A stretch of DNA of 64,000 nucleotides from Salinisphaera sp. G21_0 (GTDB taxonomy: Bacteria > Pseudomonadota > Gammaproteobacteria > Pseudomonadales > Endozoicomonadaceae): the NCBI RefSeq assembly GCF_017744115.1, contig NZ_JAGHQW010000004.1:1-64000 (forward strand). Reading direction: 5' to 3'. Every line of letters starts with the position of its first letter. The first letter of the stretch is position 1. Below, piece after piece: positions 28,447 through 39,931 of this stretch. The translations under genes and the position numbers were made by a program. The notes beneath the pieces are model-generated. The model made no database searches. It worked only from the letters and a program-made list of their open reading frames with translations, and was not told the origin of the DNA.

Positions 28447-31266
28447 ATGGATAATAATAACGCGCATCTAAACGTTCATAACCTTATTTTGGCCCGTCAT
28501 CAGGCTAATAAATACCACAGAAATAAGACAGCCCCCTATGCGAGGCCCTATGCGAGGCCCTATGCGAGGCCAGGCTTTAACAGATCCATAAGATACATAC
28601 AAAAGCCACAAGGGGCATCCAATGCAACGTCTTATATACCCAGAAGCCCGGGCACCCCAGAAAACAGGAAGGAATTTCCACGTTTTCATCATCGTCCCCC
28701 ATCCCACTCTCAACCGGGTGCGGGCTATCATCGACAGGGGGAAATTCCCGGTATTAATGAAGGGTTCAGCTCTTTAAGCGCAGGTGATAATGATCATGCC
28801 CTCAAATTAGCAGAAGAGATATTAAAGAATAATGCCAGATTGAGTCGGAGTAACTATCTGCGCGCAAACCTGCTTAAAGCCAGAGCCCTGTTGAATTCAG
28901 GGCTAGTTAATGATTGCCTGCGATCAATAGAACAGGTAAAACCTCCCCTTAACAAATGGTTACTGATGACAAAAGGCAAAGCACTTCAAGGCAAAAAACT
29001 CATGTTTGAAGCGCTGCATGTTTTTAAGGACATTTATGAAAACCACTCAATTAAGGACAACGATAAAAGAAATAATTATCTTACCCTTGGCATACATTAC
29101 CAGCGCATGGGAGAGCATCAGGAAGCACTGACAATCTTTATCAAGCTGCGCACTGACCTCTCCGGGCATGAAGCCACTCCCTGCAACGACAAGCAAGTAG
29201 AACTGGCCCTTGGCTGGCTATACCAGGACATGGGTCTGTATCAGAAGGCGCTGACAATCTTTAGCAAGCTACGTGCCGACATCTCCGGACATGAAGCCAC
29301 TCCCTGCAACGACAAAAAAGTAGAACTGGCCCTTGGCCGACTATACCAGAGCATGGGACTGCATCAGAAAGCGTTGACGATCTTTATCAAGCTGCGTACC
29401 GACCTCTCCGGGCATGAAGCCACGCCTTGCAACGACAAGAAAATAGAACTGACCCTGGGTCGGCAATTCCAGCTCATGGGACGGTATCAGGAGGCGCTGA
29501 CGATCTTTATCAAGCTGCGCACTGACCGCTCCGGGAATGAAGACACCCCCTGCAACGACAAAGAAGTTGAACTGGCCCTTGGTCGGCAATTCCAGCTCAT
29601 GGGACGGTATCAGGAGGCGCTGACGGTCTTTAAGACGCTTCGCACCGATCGTTCCGGACATGAAGATACCCCCTGCCACGACAAGGACGTAGAGTTAGCC
29701 CTTGGTCGGCTTTACCAGGACATGGGACTGCATCAGAAGGCACTGGCGATCTTTACGAAGCTGTACTCCGCCCACTCCGGGCATCCAGGGACTCCCTGCA
29801 AAGACAAGGAAGTTGCTCTGGCCCTTGGTCGGCTATATCAGGACATGGGACGGCATCAGGAGGCGCTAATGATGTTTTTGAAGCTGCGTACTGACCGTTC
29901 CGGGCATGAAGGCACACCTTGCAACGACAAGGACGTTGAACTGGCCCTTGCCGTGCAATACAACTGCATGGGACGGTATCAGGAGGCACTGACGATCTTT
30001 TATCAGTTGCGCAGCGACCGCTCCGGGCATGAAGGCACTCCTTGCAATGACAAGGACATTGAACTGGCCCTTGGTCGGCTATACCAGTACATGGGAGGGT
30101 ATCAGGAGGCACTGACGATCTTTATCAAGCTGCGCACCGACCGCTCCGGGCATGAAGGCACTCCTTGCACCGACAAGGACATTGAACTGGCCCTTGGTCG
30201 GCTATACCACGATATGGGACAGTATCAGAAGGCGCTGAAGACCTTTATCAAACTGCGCATCGCCCGCTCTGGTCATGAAGGCACTCCCTGCAACGACAAG
30301 GACATAGAGTTAAGCATTGGCCGACAATACGAGTACATGGGACGGTATCAGGAGGCGCTGACGATCTTTACCACGTTGCGCACCAACTGCTCCGGGCATG
30401 AAGACACTCCTTGCAATGACAAGGAAATTGAACTGGCCCTTGGTCGGCTATACCAGCACATGGAACTGCATCAGAAGGCGCTGGCGATCTTTAACAAACT
30501 GCGCGCCAACCGTTCCGGGCACGAAGATACTCCCTGCAACGATAAGGACATAGAGTTAACCCTTGGCCGACAATACCAGTACATGGGACGGCATCAGGAG
30601 GCGTTGACGGTCTTTAAGAATCTGCGCACCGACCTCTCCGGACATGAAAGTACTCCCTGCAATGACAAGGACATTGAACTGGCCCTTGGTCGTCTACACC
30701 AGAGCATGGGACGATATCAGGAAGCACTGGCGATCTTTATCAAGCTGCGCAGCGACCGCTCCGGGCATGAAGGCACCCCCTGCAACGACAAGGAAATTGA
30801 ACTGGCCCTTGGCGACATTCATGTCGATTTAATGAACTGGCGTCAGTTTGACCAAATGCAACTTGATAAAAAGGGTTTTGCCGGGCCTGAAGTGGACTTG
30901 TGTACCAGTATTCGTTACTTCAGAGAGTGCATTTATTCTGGTCAAAGCAAGGAAATTCCAGGGCTTTTGGCTAAAGCCATTGAGCATGGATGTAATGCAA
31001 TAGAAAAAAGCCAGTATCTCGATGCATCATCTTTTAGTCAGTTAGGACACTGCCTTCGTATCGCAGCATTATTACCTGTTGAGAAAACACAGGATTTCTT
31101 TTCAAAAGATGAATTGAAAAACCTGGTTTCTGAATATTTTACCAAAGCTAACAAACTGTACCCTTACCGACAGGACCGGCTAAAAACTGAAGACTGGAGG
31201 AAAATAGAGCGTACTTTTTTAGCAAGGATACCTGTCGGACTTAAGACTGCCCTACCGCGAGAATAA
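28447..31266 (+). CDS. large TPR-repeat protein with 14 near-identical units
   Basis: The 939-residue product carries 14 tandem 41-residue units at about residues 217-792, encoded by 123-base DNA repeats. Each unit resembles YQxMGRYQEALTIFxKLRxDRSGHExTPCNDKxxELALGRL. The first half is TPR-like helix pairs; the cysteine-containing TPCNDK linker is distinctive. The N terminus is basic and includes three copies of the tetrapeptide YARP encoded by perfect 12-base repeats (near 28538-28573). Residues 95-216 are a less regular helical region, and the C-terminal 145 residues are unique. No signal peptide or membrane segment is seen. It is probably a solenoid scaffold for protein binding; its partner is unknown. 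It groups with the eukaryote-like accessory genes of this window. Confidence 0.82.
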   Translation: MDNNNAHLNVHNLILARHQANKYHRNKTAPYARPYARPYARPGFNRSIRYIQKPQGASNATSYIPRSPGTPENRKEFPRFHHRPPSHSQPGAGYHRQGEIPGINEGFSSLSAGDNDHALKLAEEILKNNARLSRSNYLRANLLKARALLNSGLVNDCLRSIEQVKPPLNKWLLMTKGKALQGKKLMFEALHVFKDIYENHSIKDNDKRNNYLTLGIHYQRMGEHQEALTIFIKLRTDLSGHEATPCNDKQVELALGWLYQDMGLYQKALTIFSKLRADISGHEATPCNDKKVELALGRLYQSMGLHQKALTIFIKLRTDLSGHEATPCNDKKIELTLGRQFQLMGRYQEALTIFIKLRTDRSGNEDTPCNDKEVELALGRQFQLMGRYQEALTVFKTLRTDRSGHEDTPCHDKDVELALGRLYQDMGLHQKALAIFTKLYSAHSGHPGTPCKDKEVALALGRLYQDMGRHQEALMMFLKLRTDRSGHEGTPCNDKDVELALAVQYNCMGRYQEALTIFYQLRSDRSGHEGTPCNDKDIELALGRLYQYMGGYQEALTIFIKLRTDRSGHEGTPCTDKDIELALGRLYHDMGQYQKALKTFIKLRIARSGHEGTPCNDKDIELSIGRQYEYMGRYQEALTIFTTLRTNCSGHEDTPCNDKEIELALGRLYQHMELHQKALAIFNKLRANRSGHEDTPCNDKDIELTLGRQYQYMGRHQEALTVFKNLRTDLSGHESTPCNDKDIELALGRLHQSMGRYQEALAIFIKLRSDRSGHEGTPCNDKEIELALGDIHVDLMNWRQFDQMQLDKKGFAGPEVDLCTSIRYFRECIYSGQSKEIPGLLAKAIEHGCNAIEKSQYLDASSFSQLGHCLRIAALLPVEKTQDFFSKDELKNLVSEYFTKANKLYPYRQDRLKTEDWRKIERTFLARIPVGLKTALPRE

Positions 31267-31411
31267 CCTGTGTTCCCAAAAAATTCAGCCATAGTATTGG
31301 GTGAAAGTCTCTTATTGATAGTGGTAATCAGGAAAATTTAAGTACCCATAGGGAACCAGAGCCAAATAAAGATGTCCCAAGTTTTTCAAAGCAGTAAAAA
31401 CAAGAGATGTT

Positions 31412-32086
31412 ATGAACGTCACTAACGGTGTTTCATGCTCTATATGTCATGACGTAGCAAACTGTGAACTCATCCAACTGACCTGTAGGCATGCGTTTGG
31501 CCGATCATGTATGCGACTATGGTTAGCTACTTCTGACCAAAGGCACTGTCTGCTGTGTGAACAACCATTAACTGATTATGAATTGCAAAGGATAAATTAT
31601 ATTTCGTTGTCTGAACGTGTGGTTGGTGTTTCGTCCACCGCTATTAGCATTTTTAAACAGCATTGCCCACAAGTTATTCTGCGTGGCTTACATATACTCA
31701 CGTCTGTGACACGTATGGCTTGTGGCGTGCTTCTTTTCCTGGGTTATTTTGCCATTGCTGATAAAGAACTCCAGCATGTGCTCTTAGACGCTTTGCCGAA
31801 TGTCATTGGTCATACTTTGGCTACTTATGTGACTGCCTGTGCTATCCTGGCTCTCGGTTCTGCTGTTGGTTCTTTCGGATCTGCTGGGGGAGTTTCTAAA
31901 GTTTTCGGAACTGCTGTCGGGATGACTTCCGGAGCTTTAACATCGGCTTGTGCCTGTGAGATATATGGCGATACGAATGGCGTCCGGTTCCCCACCACAC
32001 TTCGCAACGCAATTATAGCTTTAGGGGGGCTCGTTGCAGGTGCCAGTGCCTTTACCGCCTATGGTATTAAACCGATCAACCGTTAG
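31412..32086 (+). CDS. membrane-bound RING-finger-like protein
   Basis: A 224-residue protein with an N-terminal RING-like finger at about residues 9-50: CSIC, then CRHAFGRSCMRLW, then CLLC. In a canonical RING, CxHxFCxxCxxxW is expected; here the fifth zinc ligand is glycine (AFGRSC), so one zinc site may be weakened. After a short linker come three or four hydrophobic segments (about residues 92-115, 122-160 and 195-215) rich in glycine and alanine, suggesting membrane insertion. The architecture recalls membrane-anchored eukaryotic E3 ligases, though sequence similarity outside the finger is not evident. It follows the TPR gene by 146 bases on the same strand. A host-membrane effector is a possibility only. 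Confidence 0.72.
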   Translation: MNVTNGVSCSICHDVANCELIQLTCRHAFGRSCMRLWLATSDQRHCLLCEQPLTDYELQRINYISLSERVVGVSSTAISIFKQHCPQVILRGLHILTSVTRMACGVLLFLGYFAIADKELQHVLLDALPNVIGHTLATYVTACAILALGSAVGSFGSAGGVSKVFGTAVGMTSGALTSACACEIYGDTNGVRFPTTLRNAIIALGGLVAGASAFTAYGIKPINR

Positions 32087-32155
32087 GCGGGGCTGAACAC
32101 ATGGTAGATTATTACCCTCCCAGAACTCCAAACAACCGGTATAACTGTGGATTTT

Positions 32156-32740
32156 TTATTCCATATACTTTTCAACAAGCTGAATCATAATATGGATTGC
32201 CTTGATATGGACCTCCTGAATCCGATCAGCATAACCAAAGTGAGGCACACGAATTTCAACATCCGCCATCCCCGCCATCTGGCCGCCATCTTTGCCTGAG
32301 AGCAGAATAACCTTCATCCCTTTTGCCCTGGCCGCTTCTACCGCCTTGATAATATTCCCGGAATTACCACTGGTGCTGATCCCAAGCAGTACGTCCCCTT
32401 CCCTGCCTACCGCTTCAACGTAACGTGAGAAGACATACTCATAACCAAAGTCGTTGGATACACAGGAGATATGACTGGGATCGGAAATGGCAATAGCCGC
32501 ATAGCCAGGGCGATTATCACGGAAACGTCCGGTCAACTCCTCAGCAAAGTGCATGGCGTCACAGTGGGAACCGCCATTACCACAGGACAGTACCTTGCCA
32601 CCGGCTTTAAAGCTCTCAGACAATAACCGGGCAGCAAGATCAATGGATTCAAGATTGGCGTCATCATCCAGGAATCGGCTCAGCACAACCCTCGCCTCTT
32701 CCAACTCCTGTCGAATAATTGCTTTACATTCTGGAGACAT
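32156..32740 (-). CDS. gmhA: sedoheptulose 7-phosphate isomerase GmhA
   Basis: A SIS-domain isomerase making D-glycero-D-manno-heptose 7-phosphate, the first step of ADP-heptose synthesis. I choose ATG 32740 (194 residues, [16 protein letters not shown]); a longer frame to 32791 would start inside the gyrB terminator. The protein closely matches E. coli GmhA, with [39 protein letters not shown] and [16 protein letters not shown]. The match is tighter to GmhA than to the related DiaA. Confidence 0.95.
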   Translation of the reverse strand: MSPECKAIIRQELEEARVVLSRFLDDDANLESIDLAARLLSESFKAGGKVLSCGNGGSHCDAMHFAEELTGRFRDNRPGYAAIAISDPSHISCVSNDFGYEYVFSRYVEAVGREGDVLLGISTSGNSGNIIKAVEAARAKGMKVILLSGKDGGQMAGMADVEIRVPHFGYADRIQEVHIKAIHIMIQLVEKYME

Positions 32741-32764
32741 AGAACACCTGAGAATCAAAAAAGT

Positions 32765-32792
32765 AAAAAAAGTGCCGGTTAAAACCGGCACT
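32765..32792 (-). terminator. factor-independent terminator after gyrB
   Basis: On the minus strand a perfect ten-base stem AGTGCCGGTT / AACCGGCACT with a two-base loop is followed by a T-run (complement of 32765-32770). It begins 12 bases after the gyrB stop and probably ends the dnaA-dnaN-recF-gyrB transcript before gmhA. Confidence 0.9.
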
Positions 32793-32803
32793 ACTGAATT
32801 GGA

Positions 32804-36362
<3,559 letters not shown>

Positions 36363-36460
36363 ATTCTGTTTATTTCCGAACCTGAGTAGCCCGGAAGCCG
36401 GATCAGGGCGAGTGTCTGATGCCACAACATCAGACACTGACTACTTCTGCCGACAGGCGG

Positions 36461-37567
36461 TTACAGCCTCATAGGCATAACAACATAGGTGGAGTCACCA
36501 GACTCAGACTCCTCAAGCAGCGCACTGCTGTTCGGATCAGAGAGGGTCATTTTGATGGTCTCTCCAGAAAGCACAGAAAGCACATCCAACAGGTAGCTGA
36601 CGTTAAACCCGATCTCCATGGAGTCACCATGATAAGCCAGGCTCAACTCTTCTTCGGCTTCCTCCTGCTCCGGGTTGTTAGCAATCACCTTAAGCTGGCC
36701 ATCCGAAAGAATCAGGCGGATACCCCGGTATTTCTCATTGGACAGAATAGACGCACGCTGGAATGACTGACGCAGTTCCTGGCGATCACCAATAATGATT
36801 TTATTGCCGCCCTTCGGGATCACCCGCTCATAGTCAGGGAACTTACCGTCCACCAGTTTGGAGGTGAACATAAAGTCACCGGTTTTGGCTCTGATATGAT
36901 TCGCACCCAGGGTAATATGAACACTCTCTTCCCCTTCGGTGAGCAGACGCGCCATCTCAAGAATACCTTTACGGGGCACAATTACCTGATGCTTGTCCTG
37001 CTGGTTGATATCGGCATCCACACTGCACATGGCCAGGCGATGACCATCGGTAGCCACAGCCCGGAGACAGTTCTGACTGACTTCCAGCAGCATGCCGTTC
37101 AGATAGTAACGAACATCCTGCTGGGCCATGGCAAAGCCGGTACGGTCAATCAGGCGACGAAGACGTGACTGACCAATGGTAAAGGATACCGATCCCGCCT
37201 CCTCTTCAATACTGGGAAACTCATTGGCCGGCAAAGTGGAGAGGGTAAACCGGGACCGGCCAGCCTTTACCTTGACCTTCAGATCATCCTGATGCACTTC
37301 AATCAGGGTGTTTTCAGGCAGGGACTTACAGATATCCATCAGCTTTCTGGCCGGTACCGTAATCTCTCCGGCTTCTTCCGCAACATCTTCCAGGGCGACA
37401 CGGCCAACCAGTTCGACTTCCAGGTCAGTACCGGTTAACGAGAGCTGGTTTCCATCGACTACCATCAACACATTGGACAATACCGGCAGCGTCTGTCTGC
37501 GCTCAACCACACCGGCAACCAGCTGAAGTGGCTTAAGCAATGCTTCCCGATTAATGGTAAATTTCAT
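36461..37567 (-). CDS. dnaN: DNA polymerase III beta subunit (sliding clamp)
   Basis: A 368-residue processivity clamp, beginning with MKFTINREALLKPLQLVAGVVERRQTLPVLSNVL and ending with the canonical TYVVMPMRL. The three repeated clamp domains are present over the whole length. It lies 62 bases after dnaA and 98 bases before recF, the standard dnaA-dnaN-recF order. Confidence 0.99.
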   Translation of the reverse strand: MKFTINREALLKPLQLVAGVVERRQTLPVLSNVLMVVDGNQLSLTGTDLEVELVGRVALEDVAEEAGEITVPARKLMDICKSLPENTLIEVHQDDLKVKVKAGRSRFTLSTLPANEFPSIEEEAGSVSFTIGQSRLRRLIDRTGFAMAQQDVRYYLNGMLLEVSQNCLRAVATDGHRLAMCSVDADINQQDKHQVIVPRKGILEMARLLTEGEESVHITLGANHIRAKTGDFMFTSKLVDGKFPDYERVIPKGGNKIIIGDRQELRQSFQRASILSNEKYRGIRLILSDGQLKVIANNPEQEEAEEELSLAYHGDSMEIGFNVSYLLDVLSVLSGETIKMTLSDPNSSALLEESESGDSTYVVMPMRL

Positions 37568-37629
37568 CGCTTTCCTTTCTCTTGATATAAAAAGGTATTC
37601 ACCTTTTTATGAGGTTGAATAAGGTGGAA

Positions 37630-39261
37630 TTAACTTGTCAGTGAGCGCAACAGGTTTTTGTAATCGCTTTTGATCTCGTTATCCACTTCGACCAGTTCTT
37701 TTACTTTACGGCAAGCGTGAAGAACGGTGGTATGATCACGTCCGCCATAGGCATCACCAATCTCGGGCAAACTATGACTGGTCAACTCTTTGGAGAGTGC
37801 CATGGCGATTTGCCTTGGCCTTGCCACAGAACGACTGCGACGCTTGGAAAGAATATCCGCCACTTTGATCTTGTAGTACTCAGCAACCGTCCTCTGGATA
37901 TTATCTATACTGACCTGTTTATCCTGTAAAGCCAACAGGTCTTTCAGGGACTCGCGGATCAGATCAATATCAATACGGCGTCCCATAAAGTGCGCGCTGG
38001 CGATCACCCGTTTCAGGGCACCTTCGAGTTCACGCACATTGGAACGGATTCTCTGGGCAATAAAGAAGGCGGCTTCATGGGGCAGTTCAACTTTCTGCTG
38101 TTCTGCCTTTTTCATCAAAATGGCAACGCGGGTTTCCAGCTCTGGCGGCTCAACGGCTACCGTTAAACCCCAGCCAAATCGTGACTTCAGCCGTTCTTCA
38201 ACACCGCTGATCTCCTTTGGGTAACGGTCACAGGTCAGAATCATCTGCTGACCACCTTCCAGCAACGCATTGAAGGTGTGAAAAAACTCTTCCTGTGAAC
38301 GCTCTTTACCGGCAAAGAACTGGATATCATCAATCAGTAGCGCATCAACCGAACGATAGTACTTTTTAAAATCATTAATAGCATTCAGCTGCAGTGCTTT
38401 CACCATGTCCGCAACAAAGCGCTCGGAGTGTAAATAAACGACTCTGGCATTACGGTTCTGCTTGACCAGGAAATTACCCACCGCATGCATCAAGTGAGTT
38501 TTACCCAGACCAACACCACCGTACAAGAACAGCGGGTTGTAGGAAGCGCCGGGGTTTTCTGCCACCTGCCGAGCGGCCGCCAGGGCCAGCTGGTTTGATT
38601 TACCCTCAACAAAGGTTTCAAAAGTGAAACCAGTGTTCAGCGAACTGTGATGCTTGATAGACCCTTCAACTTCAACCTGCCGCACCGGGGCAACGGGCTC
38701 TTCAGCCGCAGTACTCGCCGACTCTTTCAGCGGGTTTACCTTGATCTGGGCGGGCTCTTCTGTCTGCCTGCTGTCATCTTCCTGAAAACCGGAGTCTGAT
38801 ACCAGATCCGGCTCCGGGGTGTTGTCCTGCGCTACCGTTAAAGCCGAAACCAGCTCATGGGTGACCACTGAACGCTCAATAGCGGCCTGTTTCAGCGGGT
38901 TCTCAATGGGTTTCTCAGAAACGGTCACCGTTGCCGCAGGCTGAACCTCTCTGGGAGGCACTTCCCTGAGCTGAGGCTCTCTTGGCCGTGCAGACCGCTT
39001 GCTCAGTGAGGGGGGCCGACGATTGGACACCGCCAACGCTACGGCTGGAGAGTCCCCATCGGACAGTTCATCCAGAATCTCTTCGATTCTTGGCAAAAAC
39101 TTCTCTTTCACCCAGTCGGCAACGAACCGGTTGGGAGCCAGTAAACACAAATCGTGTTCGTCCCCCATCACTTTCAAAGGGCGAATCCAGGTATTGAATT
39201 GCTGAGAAGACAGCTCATCCTGCAGGATATCGATACATTTTTGCCACAGCTCAAGGGGCAC
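37630..39261 (-). CDS. dnaA: chromosomal replication initiator DnaA
   Basis: The replication initiator. I choose the second GTG (39261), which gives [29 protein letters not shown], aligning with DnaA N termini, and puts AGGAG seven bases upstream; the first GTG (39267) is too close to it. Domain III has Walker [16 protein letters not shown] and Walker [14 protein letters not shown]. Domain IV ends with the DnaA signature [17 protein letters not shown]. The 543-residue length comes from a long, proline- and glutamate-rich domain II linker (about residues 85-210). oriC lies directly upstream. Confidence 0.98.
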   Translation of the reverse strand: MPLELWQKCIDILQDELSSQQFNTWIRPLKVMGDEHDLCLLAPNRFVADWVKEKFLPRIEEILDELSDGDSPAVALAVSNRRPPSLSKRSARPREPQLREVPPREVQPAATVTVSEKPIENPLKQAAIERSVVTHELVSALTVAQDNTPEPDLVSDSGFQEDDSRQTEEPAQIKVNPLKESASTAAEEPVAPVRQVEVEGSIKHHSSLNTGFTFETFVEGKSNQLALAAARQVAENPGASYNPLFLYGGVGLGKTHLMHAVGNFLVKQNRNARVVYLHSERFVADMVKALQLNAINDFKKYYRSVDALLIDDIQFFAGKERSQEEFFHTFNALLEGGQQMILTCDRYPKEISGVEERLKSRFGWGLTVAVEPPELETRVAILMKKAEQQKVELPHEAAFFIAQRIRSNVRELEGALKRVIASAHFMGRRIDIDLIRESLKDLLALQDKQVSIDNIQRTVAEYYKIKVADILSKRRSRSVARPRQIAMALSKELTSHSLPEIGDAYGGRDHTTVLHACRKVKELVEVDNEIKSDYKNLLRSLTS

Positions 39262-39267
39262 AGGCAC

Positions 39268-39299
39268 TCTCCTACTCTCCTACTCTCCCGCTCTCCCAC
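39268..39299 (-). repeat. four tandem 8-base purine-rich units at the dnaA ribosome site
   Basis: Read on the minus strand, 39299-39268 consists of GTGGGAGA, GCGGGAGA, GTAGGAGA and GTAGGAGA in direct succession. The last unit supplies the Shine-Dalgarno sequence of dnaA. The other units are extra ribosome-binding-like sites. Slippage in the array could alter dnaA translation. Confidence 0.7.
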
Positions 39300-39429
39300 C
39301 CATCTCCGGATATAGATAAGGATCAGAATCAAGGTTTGATACGGGTATCACTGAAGCCGGTCAGACAGCCTGCTGAAGACCTTCAGGTATGAAATAACGA
39401 TTGGATAGACAAAAGGGAATTGTATCCTT

Positions 39430-39900
39430 TCTGGAAAAAGTTATCCACACCTGCAAAATAGGACAACAGATCATCCATTAGAAACAATATCCTTATAATT
39501 CAATGAGTTGAAAATAAAACAGCCATAATGCGGAGGAAAATATTGCTCACTGCACCCTGTGGGTAGGTCCGTTTATGAATGGCAATAAACCTTATGATTT
39601 TCCTGTGGGTAAATTGAATAACAAGCGATCTGTGGATAACAGTCGTAGTTATCCACAAGACATCAAGACCAAAACAACAACATACCTCCGGGATTTCTAC
39701 AAAAAAGCACACATCCTTAAAGGCAGGTGATAACTGGCATAAACGGAGTTATCCACAGAAAAACCCTGCCTAAATAATTACATTAAAATCAAAAACACAT
39801 CACATAAGAGATAACTTATCTATTTATATATCTATGAATCGCGGCCTGGTGATTAACATTATTTGATCTTTTGTACTAACTTGAACAGGGTGTTCAACAA
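39430..39900. other. oriC: probable chromosomal origin of replication (oriC)
   Basis: Upstream of dnaA lie four perfect DnaA boxes TTATCCACA: 39441-39449 (+), 39631-39639 (-), 39649-39657 (+) and 39749-39757 (+). A one-mismatch copy is at 39604-39612 (-). They are followed by a very AT-rich stretch (about 39770-39895) that could be the DNA-unwinding element. No gene is convincing in this 664-base gap. Position next to dnaA agrees with Pseudomonas-type oriC, which lies between dnaA and rpmH. A large gene now separates this oriC from rpmH. Confidence 0.9.
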
Positions 39901-39931
39901 GGTCATACCAACAAAATAAAATTCATTCATT

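Noticed and set aside
29098-30820. Regular 123-base direct repeats suggesting a CRISPR array
   Set aside because: The repeats are in-frame coding units of a TPR protein with no unique spacers. No CRISPR array or cas gene was seen in the window.
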